Below, one piece after another: positions 1 to 11,702 of a stretch of 64,000 nucleotides of DNA. The notes under the pieces were generated by a model. It ran no database searches. It was not told where the DNA came from and worked only from the letters and a program-made list of their open reading frames with translations. The stretch spans positions 744,001 to 808,000 of the forward strand of contig JAKZHN010000012.1 of assembly GCA_037179335.1 (NCBI GenBank). The letters are read 5' to 3'. The position numbers and the translations under genes were made by a program. This DNA comes from Cyclaneusma minus. Lineage: Eukaryota; Ascomycota; Leotiomycetes; Marthamycetales; Marthamycetaceae. Positions within the stretch are counted from its first letter, which is position 1. The number at the start of each line of letters is the position of its first letter.

Positions 1-606
1 AGCTATGACTTGAGGTGTTGGCGGACGTGTGGACATTGGACGGGACGTGAGGAAGAAAGCGAGGAATGTCGGCTGTGCGAGACAGGGTTTCAGGTCACAT
101 GCTGCGTTTCATGGCGATTTCGAAGCGATTGGGGTGCGAAGGGTTGCTTCAGTGCAATGGCAGTTGATATATCAGCGAGGGAGGTGGAGTGGACAGTGGT
201 TGGGCTTTGGCCGCGAAGCGATGATCTTATTGACACCCGACCTCGAAGGTTTCGGCACGCGACTGAGGCTGAACGCAGGCGCCCTACCCTGCATGACCCC
301 GCCGAAAATATTGAACACCCCAGCGCCCTGTGACTATGCCGTTATTCGGCCTCATGCCCGAAATTATATTAAGTTTAGAAATCCTATTGAAATCATGTTC
401 TGCCTTCTTTTGTTCTCCAGGAAAAAAAGGAGAATAAGTGCAGTTGTCGACTCTAGAATGACGATCGCCCCTTTTCCTTATCTTATCAATCATCGACATC
501 AAAGCATTACCCCAGGAGCAGGGCTATCACAACTCATCGAATTTCTCCCCGGCGAATAAAATGAGACGTGATCTTTTACGTCATGAAATCATAATATAGT
601 GAGCTA
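1..606. other. Window edge and 3' flank of LIG4, no gene seen
   Basis: Open frames of up to 176 codons occur on the plus strand, but none has a recognisable domain or credible fungal gene structure. The last 60 bases become AT-rich before the ligase stop codon, which fits a 3' untranslated region. I see no RNA gene or repeat here. Confidence 0.5.
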
Positions 607-3600
607 CTACAATGCATATCCCTCTTCGTCCAGCCGGGTGCCTTCTTTCCAGCTGTCGGCAACCCATTGCCATCCAACGATTCGTGGAATCGTCCCTTGA
701 GGCCAAGTCGAGATCTCTTTCCTCAAATCTTTGACCTCCGGTGTCTCTTTCGCAGCAATAATATGAGTGATGCCCTGGTCTGGCTCAAGCTCTTCCACCA
801 CTTTGCCACCCCCAAATTTGAGGTCATTAGTTTTGATCGCCAAATCCACCGACATGGCAACATCGTCTGTCGCATCCGGTGGTACCAAACAAGCCTTCAC
901 CCCCCTGAAAAGCCAGCCCTTCGAGATGCCGTCGTCAAAAAGCCCCTTCTCCATAAGTTCATCCATAAACGCCTCAGCCTCCTCCTCTCTGCCCTCCCCT
1001 GCCTCCTCCATCCCCTTCATCAGCGCCCCCAACTCCCCCACCTCCACATCCCTCGCATAGCTATCCCCCCACTCATCCACCGTTCCCTCAAATCTCTCCT
1101 CCCCCTCCTTCCCCACCGCAAACAAATGCCCCCTCTCCATTGGCACCAAGAACCCCCCTGCTCTCCCCCTCGCCGCATCCCTCTCACTTTGCTCCACACA
1201 ATCAAAAACCCATTTCGCCCTCACCACATCCCTCTCCCCCGTCTTAACCAGACTCGCCACCTTCACCAACTTCTTATCCGCCACAATCACCATATCCTCC
1301 GTCGCCAGTGGATTCTGCCATATCTGGCCCCCATTCTTCGTCACCATCTGCTCAATCTCCGCCTTACTTTTCTTCACCGGCGCCACACTCTCGCCAAGGA
1401 CGCAAAAATTTAGTCCCTTAAACACACCCGTCGAAGGACCTGCATATGGCGTATGTACGGTCTGGTCATTCCCAGCAATAAGAATCTCCCTCTTCACCTT
1501 CTTCGGCGCCCTCTTTCTACTATTATCAACCTCAAACTCCTTTTTCTTCGCCTCCTCGTCAACCTTCGCTTTCAGATCTTTAAACTCCGCAATGGAAAGC
1601 GCGCTATCCCATGCTTTGTCGGTTCTCAGGCGTTGGAAGCGAGGAAAGCGGAGCGTGTAGCCGAAGCGGTAGTCTTCGGAGGTGACGACGGCTGCGGCTT
1701 TTACACAGACGACGATGGAGTCTGAAGGTTTGATCCAGACGTCGGGGCGCTCGGGGACGCCGCCGCCGAGCTCGATGTATTCGGTGGGGGGGTTGCGCGC
1801 GTCCCAGTCGATCCATTTGCCGTCGGTGTGGTGCCGGATGGCGGCGTAGTCGTCTTCTTTGAAGCCGCCGCCGACTTTGAAGAAGGACCAGTGGAGCATG
1901 GGGTTTCCGCCTGGAAAATATCAACATCATGCGAGACTAAGTTTAGACATATCATTGCCAAAAGAAAAGGATGAGAAGACATAAAGAGCGGGTTTTGAAG
2001 TGACTTGAAGTTTTATGCAAAAGAAGACTTACGGTACGCAGGAGATGTGGGATCAACACGCAGGCCACAGAGATAACTTGAAATTCGACCGCCTCTTCGA
2101 CCAGAGCCGTAGAAACCAGCAATGATGAGACAATCCAAAGACTCGCCAAACTCAGACATATACTCGGGTTTCACCTTCATCCAATCATCATTCCGGCTAT
2201 TAAGTCGATAAGCCGATCTCGGATTCTTCAACACCAAGCCTTCGCTCTTCTCCGCAACAACTTTTCGCAATAACGGTTCGATCGCAGACATGCTGGTAGC
2301 AGCTTCATACGTGTGTTTTTCGAGACGGCGATGGACATTTTTGACAACCCTCTCCAGAGTGGCCCGCCTATCTCGTAGCGTGTACTTGGTAAGGGGCTCA
2401 TCGTTCAGGTACAGAAGGTCGAAGACGCGGAAAAGGGGTCTGGGTTCGTCCGACCATGGATTCTCCTTTGCAGAGAGGGCGGCCGTCTTCAGTGTACCGA
2501 ATGCGACCATAGAGTCGCCTGCTGGGTCCCAGGTGATCATCTCCCCGTCTAAAATCAAGTTCCGCACTCCGGGATCGAATGCTTCCTTCAAATGTCTCGT
2601 GAGAGCCGAGTTGTCATCTTCAAGCCCGTTGCCATACAGATAAGTATAGTCCTTAGCTTTCCTCGACCAGAACTTGAACGATTTGCCTCCGGGCTTGGAA
2701 TCATCCTCTTCCATATGCAATTGCATTCTCTCGCCGTCCAATTTTTCCTCAATCCAGTACTCTGGATCTTCGTCCGTAGGTCGCATATTATCGACCATTT
2801 TCTGGAACGAGTGCATTTGGAATTGAGCAAGTTGTGGCTGGAAGCACTGCATCAAGGAAATTCCAGCTTCGTCGTCGTCGAGCCGCTTCGAAGGATCCGT
2901 CAAATCCCAGCAAACCTTTCGTAGACTGGATGATACATTGAACAGAGCTTCGCCGTCAGGATGCCACATGTCGAGGAACGTCTTCTCCGAAGCCCCGACC
3001 TTCATTTGCCTCAGGATAATTCGAAGCAGCCACATCAATTCCTCCGGATTCATCCTCTCGTAGAACTCGGTAAAAATTGGTAGCTGCTGGTCTTCCTTCG
3101 AGACACCTGAAAGCTTATCTAAAAGCATATTGACCTCGGAAATCTTCATATCGCCATAAGTACTTCGCATCGGCCGCTTCTTGAGCACTTCATAGCATCT
3201 TCCCGCGAAATCGCCCGCCATTCTTGCAGCGGCTGTCTGGCCTGGCAATCTCCAGTTGTTCAGAGCATTTCCGTCTTCCGTGTTGGCAATATTCATCAGT
3301 CTGACAAGTAGCTTCGCAATTGCTTTTTCTTTCAGCCCGTACATGGCTCTTTCGCGGTCCTTGTCGGGGATGATAAGACGCATGACTGGGTAAATATCCT
3401 TCCCAACATCCTTTCGCCATTGGGAAAAGAAGCGCTCGATGATATTTCGTCGCACGTCATGAGGATTGTGACGTCTGGCAGCGCCTGGGGGACCCTTCTT
3501 GGCATTGGAGGCTCTGTTGGAACTGAGGGGATTGAAAAGCGACACTAAGAGCGTGTGGAAAGGCGGGCTCTCGAAGTCATTCTTGGGGCGATCGGGGTAT

Positions 3601-3726
3601 CTGCTTCAATTAGTGACTTTCTCTCAAGCTTAGGATTCAAATTTACTTCTGCTCGAGCTCCTCGTAGGGCACACCTCCATAGCTGTACTGCTGCTTGTCA
3701 TCTTCGATGGCTTGCTTGGTGGGCAT
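607..3726 (-). CDS. LIG4: DNA ligase IV (ATP-dependent, non-homologous end joining)
   Basis: This nuclear ligase seals double-strand breaks in non-homologous end joining, acting with an XRCC4/Lif1-type partner. Three exons are deduced: 3726-3647, 3600-2033 and 1910-607. All junctions are GT-AG and the frame is kept throughout, giving about 983 residues, the usual size for fungal Lig4. The adenylation motif KLDGER places the active-site lysine near residue 313. Downstream nucleotidyltransferase motifs EGLVLKNP and WMKVKPEY follow, and the OB-fold region contains GSGRRGGRISSYLCGLRVD. SFFKVGGGF spans the start of exon 3. Two BRCT domains form the C-terminus, one from about residue 710 and one from about 880 to the end (GWQWVADSWKEGTRLDEEGY). 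The short first exon (MPTKQAIEDD) supplies the start. Conserved motifs are intact, so the gene appears functional. Confidence 0.96.
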
Positions 3727-4699
3727 TTTGACGGTTGGTTGCACTCAACCAAGGAGTTTTCACGATACTTGGATGTTGTTGTTCCAAAGGGAGATACAAA
3801 GGGTTGTGTCGCTTGAAAGTTGCAATAGAAGACCGAAGATGCAGAAAGCCGCTGAGGTCATGTCGGTCCTTCACCAGCGGTGGGCAGATTCGGCGGGCAC
3901 AGAGTAGAGCGGCCGACAGAAAGCAGGACTCCCAATTTTAAAGAAAGCGCCGTTACCGTCGTATAAGAACAACCCACCGTTTCTCGATTTCATGTCGTCT
4001 CGGACAGCTTTCGTCAGATCTCCGCAATTTTGTTGGTTGAAAATGGTTCCGATCCAGGCAGACGCGCGCGGAAGTGAAGTATTGATTGACACGAGATCAC
4101 ATGACGTGTCGTGGCACTCTAGCGCGTACCTTAGATGCATCCTCGATGCCCACGATCGCGTCCCGAGCATTTTGTCTCCCGCTTCTCGCAGTCTCGCGTT
4201 AACACCATCACCAAACGAACATCAGCATTTCGCTGCCCACACACCTTCATTCCTGCCTCTATTTACACCTGGATCTATGGTATGAGTACGTGATGCAATC
4301 AACAGTCATATGTCACAAAGCATGCCAGACTTTCGTCAAAGCCCGAGGATTCCCAAAGATTTAGAACGGCAGGACGAGAGGATATTTTCCACCGCAACTT
4401 GAGATCCCCAATTCTCCTGTCCAGCTTTCTCCATCCCTGGAATTCTTGTCGGTTCGAGAACACATACTCCTGTCCGACTTATTCTTGCTCAGACGAAAAA
4501 GAGTTTCTCTCCGATGTGGTCGACCCCAGCATGAGATCCCACCGAATTCATACACGCCATGCGCCGTCGCTCGAATGATGCGTCGTCAAACCGGACCACG
4601 GCTCAAAGTACCTCCTACTCCTTATTGATATCATCGTCAGGTTCCAAATAGCCAAAATCCGAGAGTACATCTCACCTCAGAAAACAGCCGCCCAGGACA
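3727..4699. other. Intergenic, upstream of LIG4
   Basis: This is the 5' side of the ligase gene. Short open frames of 60-99 codons lie on both strands, without domains, consistent starts or intron structure. No tRNA-like or repeat structure was recognised. Confidence 0.4.
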
Positions 4700-5305
4700 T
4701 CAACTGTGTGTCTTGGCCAACCAAGCATGAAGCCTGTCACTGACACTCGTCCGCCGACTCTGTTCTTCGCTGTTGAGCGTCTGCGTTTCTCTTCCGGCTT
4801 GTCGATCCATTTTGGGAGACATCTTTGCGTTCGCATCCAACTGGTTTGGCTCCGCAGCTTCTCCACCGCCAGCTCTCTCATCCAGCTCCGGACTATGCTC
4901 AATCGTCTCCCTCACGTCCTCGTCCGCCGCTTTCGTGTGGTTCGTTGTCCGCCGGTTTCTGATCATCGTTTCGACCAGCCTTTCCAGGTCCATGATCCGC
5001 TGCAGCAGTTTATCCTTCTTGCGACTGCTGTGACACTTGCTAGACGGCTCGGTCCGGGCAACAGTTGATGATGGCGTCGTCACACGCGCACTATTCTCCC
5101 GGCATGCAGGTGTGGTGGACTTTTTCTTGGCCTTGCGTTCGTAGTAGTGGCGGGAACCCATCTTGCTCCATCGATCACCGCATGAACGATTGCTGGGGTA
5201 TGTCGAGGGGGGTCGACGTTCAAATATGGTATCAGGGTTCGAGATCTGAGAGGCCCAGGACTTAACGCCATGCTTGCAAATCCCGTCGGCAAATTCTGTG
5301 GCCAT
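4700..5305 (-). CDS. Small basic hypothetical protein with a coiled-coil segment
   Basis: A single open frame of 201 codons begins with ATG at 5305. The protein is rich in Lys, Arg, Ser and Glu. A heptad-like stretch, KDKLLQRIMDLERLVETMI (about residues 97-115), resembles the dimerisation coiled coil that follows the zinc cluster in fungal Zn2Cys6 transcription factors. No six-cysteine cluster precedes it here, only scattered cysteines. The acidic-polar tail is probably disordered. Codon choice looks like coding sequence rather than chance. It may be a small regulatory protein or the remnant of a transcription factor; I do not recognise the family. Confidence 0.45.
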   Translation of the reverse strand: MATEFADGICKHGVKSWASQISNPDTIFERRPPSTYPSNRSCGDRWSKMGSRHYYERKAKKKSTTPACRENSARVTTPSSTVARTEPSSKCHSSRKKDKLLQRIMDLERLVETMIRNRRTTNHTKAADEDVRETIEHSPELDERAGGGEAAEPNQLDANAKMSPKMDRQAGRETQTLNSEEQSRRTSVSDRLHAWLAKTHS

Positions 5306-6439
5306 AGGGTTTTAAATCCATGGAGCCTGATTCGATCATTTGTGTACTTTGTTACATGCTGAGGTAGGTCGCGTTCTCTCGCCCTTATTTATTGTCCGAG
5401 CCATCCGAAACACAGTGATGGCCGCCGCGGGATTGATGAGACGGCTCTCGGCTTCGGAGTTTACACGAGGACAAGGTCCGGATCTCCATCAGATGAATAG
5501 CATGACTACGCCAACATCACCAAAAGACCATTGGAATTCTGGAAATGTCTCAAAGATGCATGACGATGGCCTTGAAGTGTTTTAAAAATCTTATCTCCGT
5601 GCAGCTGCAGCCCCTCAAGTGAGGCGATCGCTATCCCCGATCACGTCCGAAAGTATCTGAGTACTCCTCAACAATCCAGATGCTCGCTGGAACAGCTGTG
5701 TCAGGCTGTGTGTAGCTTCGTCAACGTCATTCGACGACAATTTTGGCAGAGCCGTGAGACGGTGGCTTTTATATTTCCTTGCGTCCCCCAACACAACCAT
5801 TTGCTTCAATACGATCACTTCTACTCGGTTGTTTCTAGTCTCCAACATTGCATCGGCATTCGTTCTCTCTTCGAGTCATCAAGATGTTTCGAGCATGTGC
5901 GAAGTCCGATTTCCGAATTGCGATCATGCTTCGGTGAGTGAAGCAGTTATTGGATTATCGGAGTCCGAGAAAATCACGACGTGCGACAAAACTCGAATAT
6001 TCGAGACATGATTGGCGCTCATGGAAATCGATGCCCGATGGCCGAGTTGGTCGGAAGTCCTCATCCTTGCTGAGACTGCTAATGCTTTGATATATATGGA
6101 TTCCTTCTGTGCGATCAAAGCGATTTAGAGCAAGCTAAGTCCTGCATTCACAAAGGTCACGTTTCGCTTTCAGAAGGAGGCTCGCAATGATTATAACAGA
6201 TACCGAGTGGGCAGGGGCCGGACAAGCGAGGATGCTGCAATGCAATCGTGGGCTTCAGGCCCACAATTCCTTTCCTTTCCCCGCTTCAACTGTACAACTC
6301 CAGGACTTCAAACCTCCAGTTCTTCAACCTCGGCGTTGTGACGAATCATATCGACCATCCTCTCGGGTAGCACATCGTCCGACGGAATTACTCCAACAAT
6401 CGAGAGTCAAGGCCGTTGAGAAAGCGAAAGTGACAAACA
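5306..6439. other. Intergenic between hypothetical gene and HET gene
   Basis: Only short frames below 110 codons are present and none carries a motif. The stretch includes the promoter of the HET gene. No repeat or RNA gene was seen. Confidence 0.4.
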
Positions 6440-8588
6440 ATGTCTCTTGAACAAACCATTGATGCTTCAGATCCCGCGTATCGCGATGATGCTCGACCGA
6501 AGAAGATCGCCGCCCTTGAAGAACCAGAAGCCAGCCCTTCACCCTCCGCGTGTGCGACGCTCTGCGGGTACTGTCAGGATATTTTTGATCATCTGCCACC
6601 TGAAGAAAAGGATAAATACCTTGCAAAACATCCAGACTTATCCGCAATGAGACGCAATGCGGAGAGCGGATGCCACCTCTGTCACCTACTCGTGACTCCC
6701 CGCAGTGGAGGCCAGCAGCCCCGAGGCCGCACCGTGGAGTCGATCGAGGTCTTTGTTAGTTTCAGAGAAGTATTTGAAACGGGACTTCCCCATTGGGAAA
6801 TTGAAATTTCTGTATCCTCTCCTTTTCACGTTGGCCATCGTGTACATATATGTCCAGAAGAAAGCTGTGAGTCTTAGCTGTCCATATCTGTCATCAAACT
6901 CTTTCAGCTGACGATATCAGATGACGATAATAGAGTGAACCTGGACAACAGCATCCAGCTGGGGAGACTGTGGCTGGGGGAATGCTGTACGTATGATTGG
7001 GATTATTGCGGAGTCAACGGCCGCTTTCTGCCGACAAGACTTATCGATGTTGAAGTCGAGATGCCTCGCTTGGTCCTGTCTACTGAGCTTGAAGACTTTC
7101 CGCTGTATGCAACCCTAAGTCACTGCTGGGAAAGAATTCATTCGAAACCCTTACAAGAGGCAATCTCGATATCTTCAGGCAGGAAATTCCCGCGCAAGCC
7201 CTCTCTCGTACGTTTCTGGATGCAATCGCCGTTGCTCGAGGACTGGGCATCCCGTATATCTGGATTGATTCTTTGTGTATCATGCAGGACAAACCGGCCA
7301 ATGGAGACAACAGCGATAACGACTGGGTCAAGGAGTCGGCCCGGATGTGTGATGTGTACAGACACTCGTATCTCAACATCGCTGCGACGGGTGCCGTTGA
7401 TGGCAACCAAGGCCTGTTCCCGACTCAGAACGAGAGCTACGGTGACTATTATCACTTCTTCAACACTCAGACGAGAATCAAGAGCGATAGATCTGGTTAT
7501 GTCTTCTTCTTAGGAAATCTGTGGGATGAAATTATGTGCAACTCGCCGCTGATTCAGCGAGCATGGGTAGTTCAGGAGCTCATCCTCGCTCCCCGAACTC
7601 TGCACTTCGCCAGGGCCGAATTGTTTTGGGAATTCAATCGCAAGACTGCCTGCTCTAGATTCCGTCCCCTTCTGCCCTATTTCTTCTATCCCATGTGGCG
7701 ACCTATGCAAAAACACCGGACCAAGCAACCCCTGCCAACCTATTTTTGGAAAACCATCGTCAAATCCTATAGCCGGTGCAAACTGACATTTAGCTCGGAT
7801 AGACTTGTAGCTCTGTCGGGCTTAGCTCGAGCTATGAGCACTTCACGTGACTTAGGTGAATACCTAGCCGGGCTCTGGCATAACGACACACTGATCTCCC
7901 ACCTTCTCTGGAAATGCGCCAAATCTGATAGCCAAGATTTGCGTCCCCGTCCGACGGAATATTGGGCGCCTACCTGGTCATGGCTTGCACTGGATCAACC
8001 TGTCGATTGGTACTACCCTTCGGATTACCTATATCGCGCTCAGAGAAGGTACAGCCGAGTGACCCACAGCGAGCGAGTTCTGGCAGGCCCTGATGAGTTC
8101 GGTCCCGTGTCTTACGCAGCACTGGAACTCGAGTGCGAGAACTTGCTTCCCGTCACAACGGGCACTGGCCTGAATGACGACCCTTGTACGTCGGAACGGC
8201 CTGATGCAATATGGGCGATTGGAGACTGGTTTTCGAGCTCTGAATTCCGGCTCTGGTTCGATGTTCCGGTAGCTGGAAATCAGCAGCTCTATTTGGTGCT
8301 GCTTCTTTCGCACCCTATGTGGAAGAGAGCAGACGGGTTGATTCTGAAGCCTGTCGGCACGGAGGCTGGCTGTTATGAAAGGCTTGGCATGTTTTCTACG
8401 TATGGGAACCCTTCAGGTTCTGGCCCTTTGTCGATCCCTGATAAACGGGAAAACTGTTCTTTTCACGGTCTCAACCTCCTCCCAAGAAGACAGCCAGCCC
8501 CTCCGAATTTATTGCCGCCTACTTGTTTCAAGAGAACTCAGCAAGCACCAGATGGCAGTACCAAATATGTCATCGAACTTGTTTGAGA
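6440..8588 (+). CDS. HET-domain (heterokaryon incompatibility) protein, frameshifted
   Basis: HET-domain proteins act in fungal allorecognition and self/non-self cell death. Exon 1 is 6440-6866, followed by a 54-base GT-AG intron (6867-6920) and a long exon 2. The N-terminus has paired cysteines (CGYCQDIF and GCHLCHLL) typical of this family. The HET signature starts with YATLSHCW near 7110 and continues as a TRGNLDIF..IP stretch, then GIPYIWIDSLCIMQD and YRHSYLNIAATGA, followed by RAWVVQE near 7560. The first part of the signature and the rest lie in different frames: a one-base shift occurs in or beside the G run at 7128-7130. No intron fits there. The final 60 residues may also be off frame, because another frame near 8420 reads FWPFVDP and then stop, a common HET-protein ending. 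It is either a decayed allele or a sequencing indel. Confidence 0.85.
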
Positions 8589-9202
8589 CAGAAGCTCGAA
8601 CGCTTTCTAAGCCTCACTTCTACTATTACATACCTCGTCTAAGCAACCTCGAAGCCCTCGTTCCTATCGATTCGGATGACAGCACGAGTCAAGGCTCAAG
8701 CACACTTCCATCGACCTCCGGGGTCTGAAAACATTACAATTCTATAACTTCGAGATGTCTCTCCGTGGAATTCAGTGGACTACTGCAGCACTAAGGCTTT
8801 CCCAGCCCGATGTTTGCCCTCTTCAGCAGCTAGGGGTCCAAGGCTCTTTGACAGCCTTGCCGGGTCCTTCTTAGCTATACTTCTCCAATCATACACACAG
8901 CGAATTGTTTGCTTGGTGAATTACGCTGGACCGTCTAGGTAGAAGATATGTTCTTGCTTTCGTGGACATGGAGGAAACTTCTAGCCGAGATTTATAAAGC
9001 CACTTAATGTCTCACATGCTTTATTCATCAGTTCCCGTCGGTATTCAAGCCCTTCGGTGCTCAGGCGACATAAAGCCAGGATAGCCACTGGAATCCGATG
9101 CTCAAAAGTATTTCAATCTTGAGATGCTGACTATCCTCTACACAGTGATTTAACCTCCCTGCAATCGTGTAACGAGGAAAAGCAGTAACCGATAGTCACC
9201 AG
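8589..9202. other. Intergenic, nothing recognised
   Basis: This is the 3' flank of the HET gene. A 3' continuation of the overlapping frame reaches 8728, but it has no domain. No other structure was seen. Confidence 0.4.
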
Positions 9203-9463
9203 CTAGACCAAGTGACCCATATGATTCTCAGCATCCTCATGCCTCACACAAACATTTCCGCCCGACCTGCACGAAATCCCAAAAGAGTCTTCCACATCAA
9301 ATGGCCTCGTGCATTCCCAACACTGTAGTTCCGCGTCTGAACACTCTCGTCTAGCCCCAATCAACCTCGTCCGACCCCTACACACCACCTCGTCCGTCAA
9401 CCACAGCTCGCTCACATCTACATAACCCCCAACCCCCATCCCTCCCCGATCAAAAGCCCACAT
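9203..9463 (-). CDS. Possible small cysteine-containing protein
   Basis: This is an 86-codon frame starting with ATG at 9463. The second half has spaced cysteines and histidines (CWECTRPF, ISCRSGGNVCVRHED, ENHMGH) that could bind zinc. The codons look moderately gene-like. No signal peptide or known family is visible. It might be an exon of a longer spliced gene, since 700 bases upstream are otherwise empty, or a chance frame. Confidence 0.25.
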   Translation of the reverse strand: MWAFDRGGMGVGGYVDVSELWLTDEVVCRGRTRLIGARRECSDAELQCWECTRPFDVEDSFGISCRSGGNVCVRHEDAENHMGHLV

Positions 9464-11702
9464 AGCTCAGTTAGCACCACCACTCGCCTCCAAACCCCTT
9501 ACTCCCCAAGAGGTCCCAAGGCCATTTTGCTAACAGTCTAACAAGTCATCAAAAAAGTCACCGCAGATCCGCAACCACTCACAAAAAAAATAACACCACA
9601 AAGAAAATGACGAAAATGACAAAACCTGTACAGCACTCAGCAAATGCCAGCACTCCGATTACCTCCAGTGGGTGAAATACTATTAGGAGTCAAGATAGCA
9701 TGAAGTCGAGATAACTGAAGCCGCAAGTGGGCTGGGTGCAACGGCAAAGGCTGTAAATCTGAAATACGCCGCGAGGCGAGGGGCTTTGAAATCTCGCGAG
9801 GTGGTACGAGATTGGAATAGCGCCTACAATCTGTGCGATGGGCTGGCTTGGAAGCTGTGTGGAGAGTGTAAAACTTGGTATGTGATGAGTGTGAGGCTTA
9901 TGATGAAGTTGAGTGGGCTGTGTGTATACATGAACCCCCTTTCTGATATCTTTTTCTTTTAGAGATGGTGGACGGAGGATAGAGGACGGAGGATATGAAA
10001 AACAAAGTTAAGATGTATTAAAATGGGGATCCCTTAAAATGAGTGGACCATTTGGATGTGTCAATAAGACAAATCCGATCAACACGTTTCTGGCAGATGA
10101 GGAACAGTCACCGTGAAAAAGCACCCACCCGCACGTGACTTTACACATTCGAAAATTCGCCACCGACCCAGCGAGACGGGTACAAGAATTTCCAAATCTC
10201 GCCACTTTCCATCGGGGTAGTCCTTGCTTGCTATCACTGATGGTTACCTAGTAACGAGTTTCCTTTTTTTTTTTTTTCTCTTGCCATTTTCTCGATTTCT
10301 TGTTCCGCTCGCTGGACATTCGCTTGTTCGAAGCAGCGCGCGCGCAGGACCTCAAGATATAGGTTTTTTGGCGGGTTTTTGCGAGAGGGTTTGGATGCGA
10401 GACCTACGAAATGAAGAGGCTGTGCGGATTCCTGTTGTGTGGTACCTATGCAAGCCTTAGAAGATACCTATAGATATAGTGAGGGATGACGGAATGGGAA
10501 GAGACGTCTTGGAGATGGAACACTGGAGACTCTTGTCAACTGCTTTGCTGTTAATTTGGAAATGCACAAACTTCCTCCTCTGGTGACATCTGAGGACATT
10601 GCGATTCACGTTTGATGTTTTGCAAGATGCAAACTGGATTGTGGAAGTTCAGTCCTTAGGTTCCAGAAGCATACAGCTCCGCGGTCCCCCTGAAAGTTCT
10701 CAGTGGAGCTCCAAAGCTCACAATAATATACAGCTTTTGGCAACACACCACATCCACACCGCAAGCAGACATTCGATCTCACAATAATAGACTTTATTTG
10801 ATAATTCCTCTTTATTCGATTTTCGGCTTATGCCACCTCCCCACCATGATGATGGCTGCGAACTTGCCATTCTGGCCGTATTCTCCAAACTCCCAGGTTT
10901 CAGGTCAAACAGCTAAACTTCTCCATTATCCGACCCAAAGGTCCACATCACGGTCCCTCCCTTTCCTCCCTTCCTCAGTTCAAATCCTCTCAAACCCCAT
11001 CTCCCCCCACCTTTTGGAAGAAATGTCAAAAACACCGTATGAGCGAGTGTGAGGGCATACCCCAAGAATTCCGCACCCCAAACCTAGATGCAAGCCCAAC
11101 CGCCAGCGCCAGCGACCATTTTCCCCCTGTGATAGCCTCTTTTCCCTTATTTCTTCCACCTCGTCACCATGCTTCGCTATGTTGCTTGCTTGCATGCATC
11201 AGTCCAGTATTTCCCACCAGCTCTTACCTTCCTCTCCACCCAGCACCAAGCAGCGCCCCTCATCTGCGGCCATGCATTCTTCCAATTCGTTCTCCTGTCT
11301 TCCCTTCCTCCCCATTCCACTCTCTCTCCAGGTTTTCAAAACCCCCTCAATCAGCAGAAATCATCATCCCCCCAACTCCCCTCCCCCCCCTTCCCATCCC
11401 TCTTATTCCCACCCGTAAAATCCAGCTCCAACCCCTCAATAACCTCCATCCTCCCTCCCCTCCCCCCCACATCCCAACTGCCCACTCTACCCCCACACCC
11501 ACCCCCCCTAGGGCCCCCGCCAGGGGGACTTTCACCACCCTCAACCTCCACACTACTCTTCTTAGTAACCACAATGCCCTCTCCCCTAACCACCTCTTCC
11601 CACCCCCCTCCCCCACCTCCCACTTTAAAATCATGATCCGGACTCGGCAAAGAATCCGTGCTATCGCAAGGACCAGTTATGGTCGTGATTACGTTGACAT
11701 TG
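9464..11702. other. Intergenic with pyrimidine-rich stretch
   Basis: No convincing gene is present. A T run lies at about 10264-10279. From about 10960 to 11640 the plus strand is strongly C- and CT-rich, so the minus strand is G-rich. This opens long but low-complexity frames on both strands. It lies just beyond the 3' end of the seven-transmembrane gene and could include its 3' UTR or an unresolved last exon. Confidence 0.4.

Noticed and set aside
667..1413. 248-codon plus-strand open frame
   Set aside because: Antisense to the BRCT exon of DNA ligase IV, with His/Leu/Pro-biased composition typical of a shadow frame.
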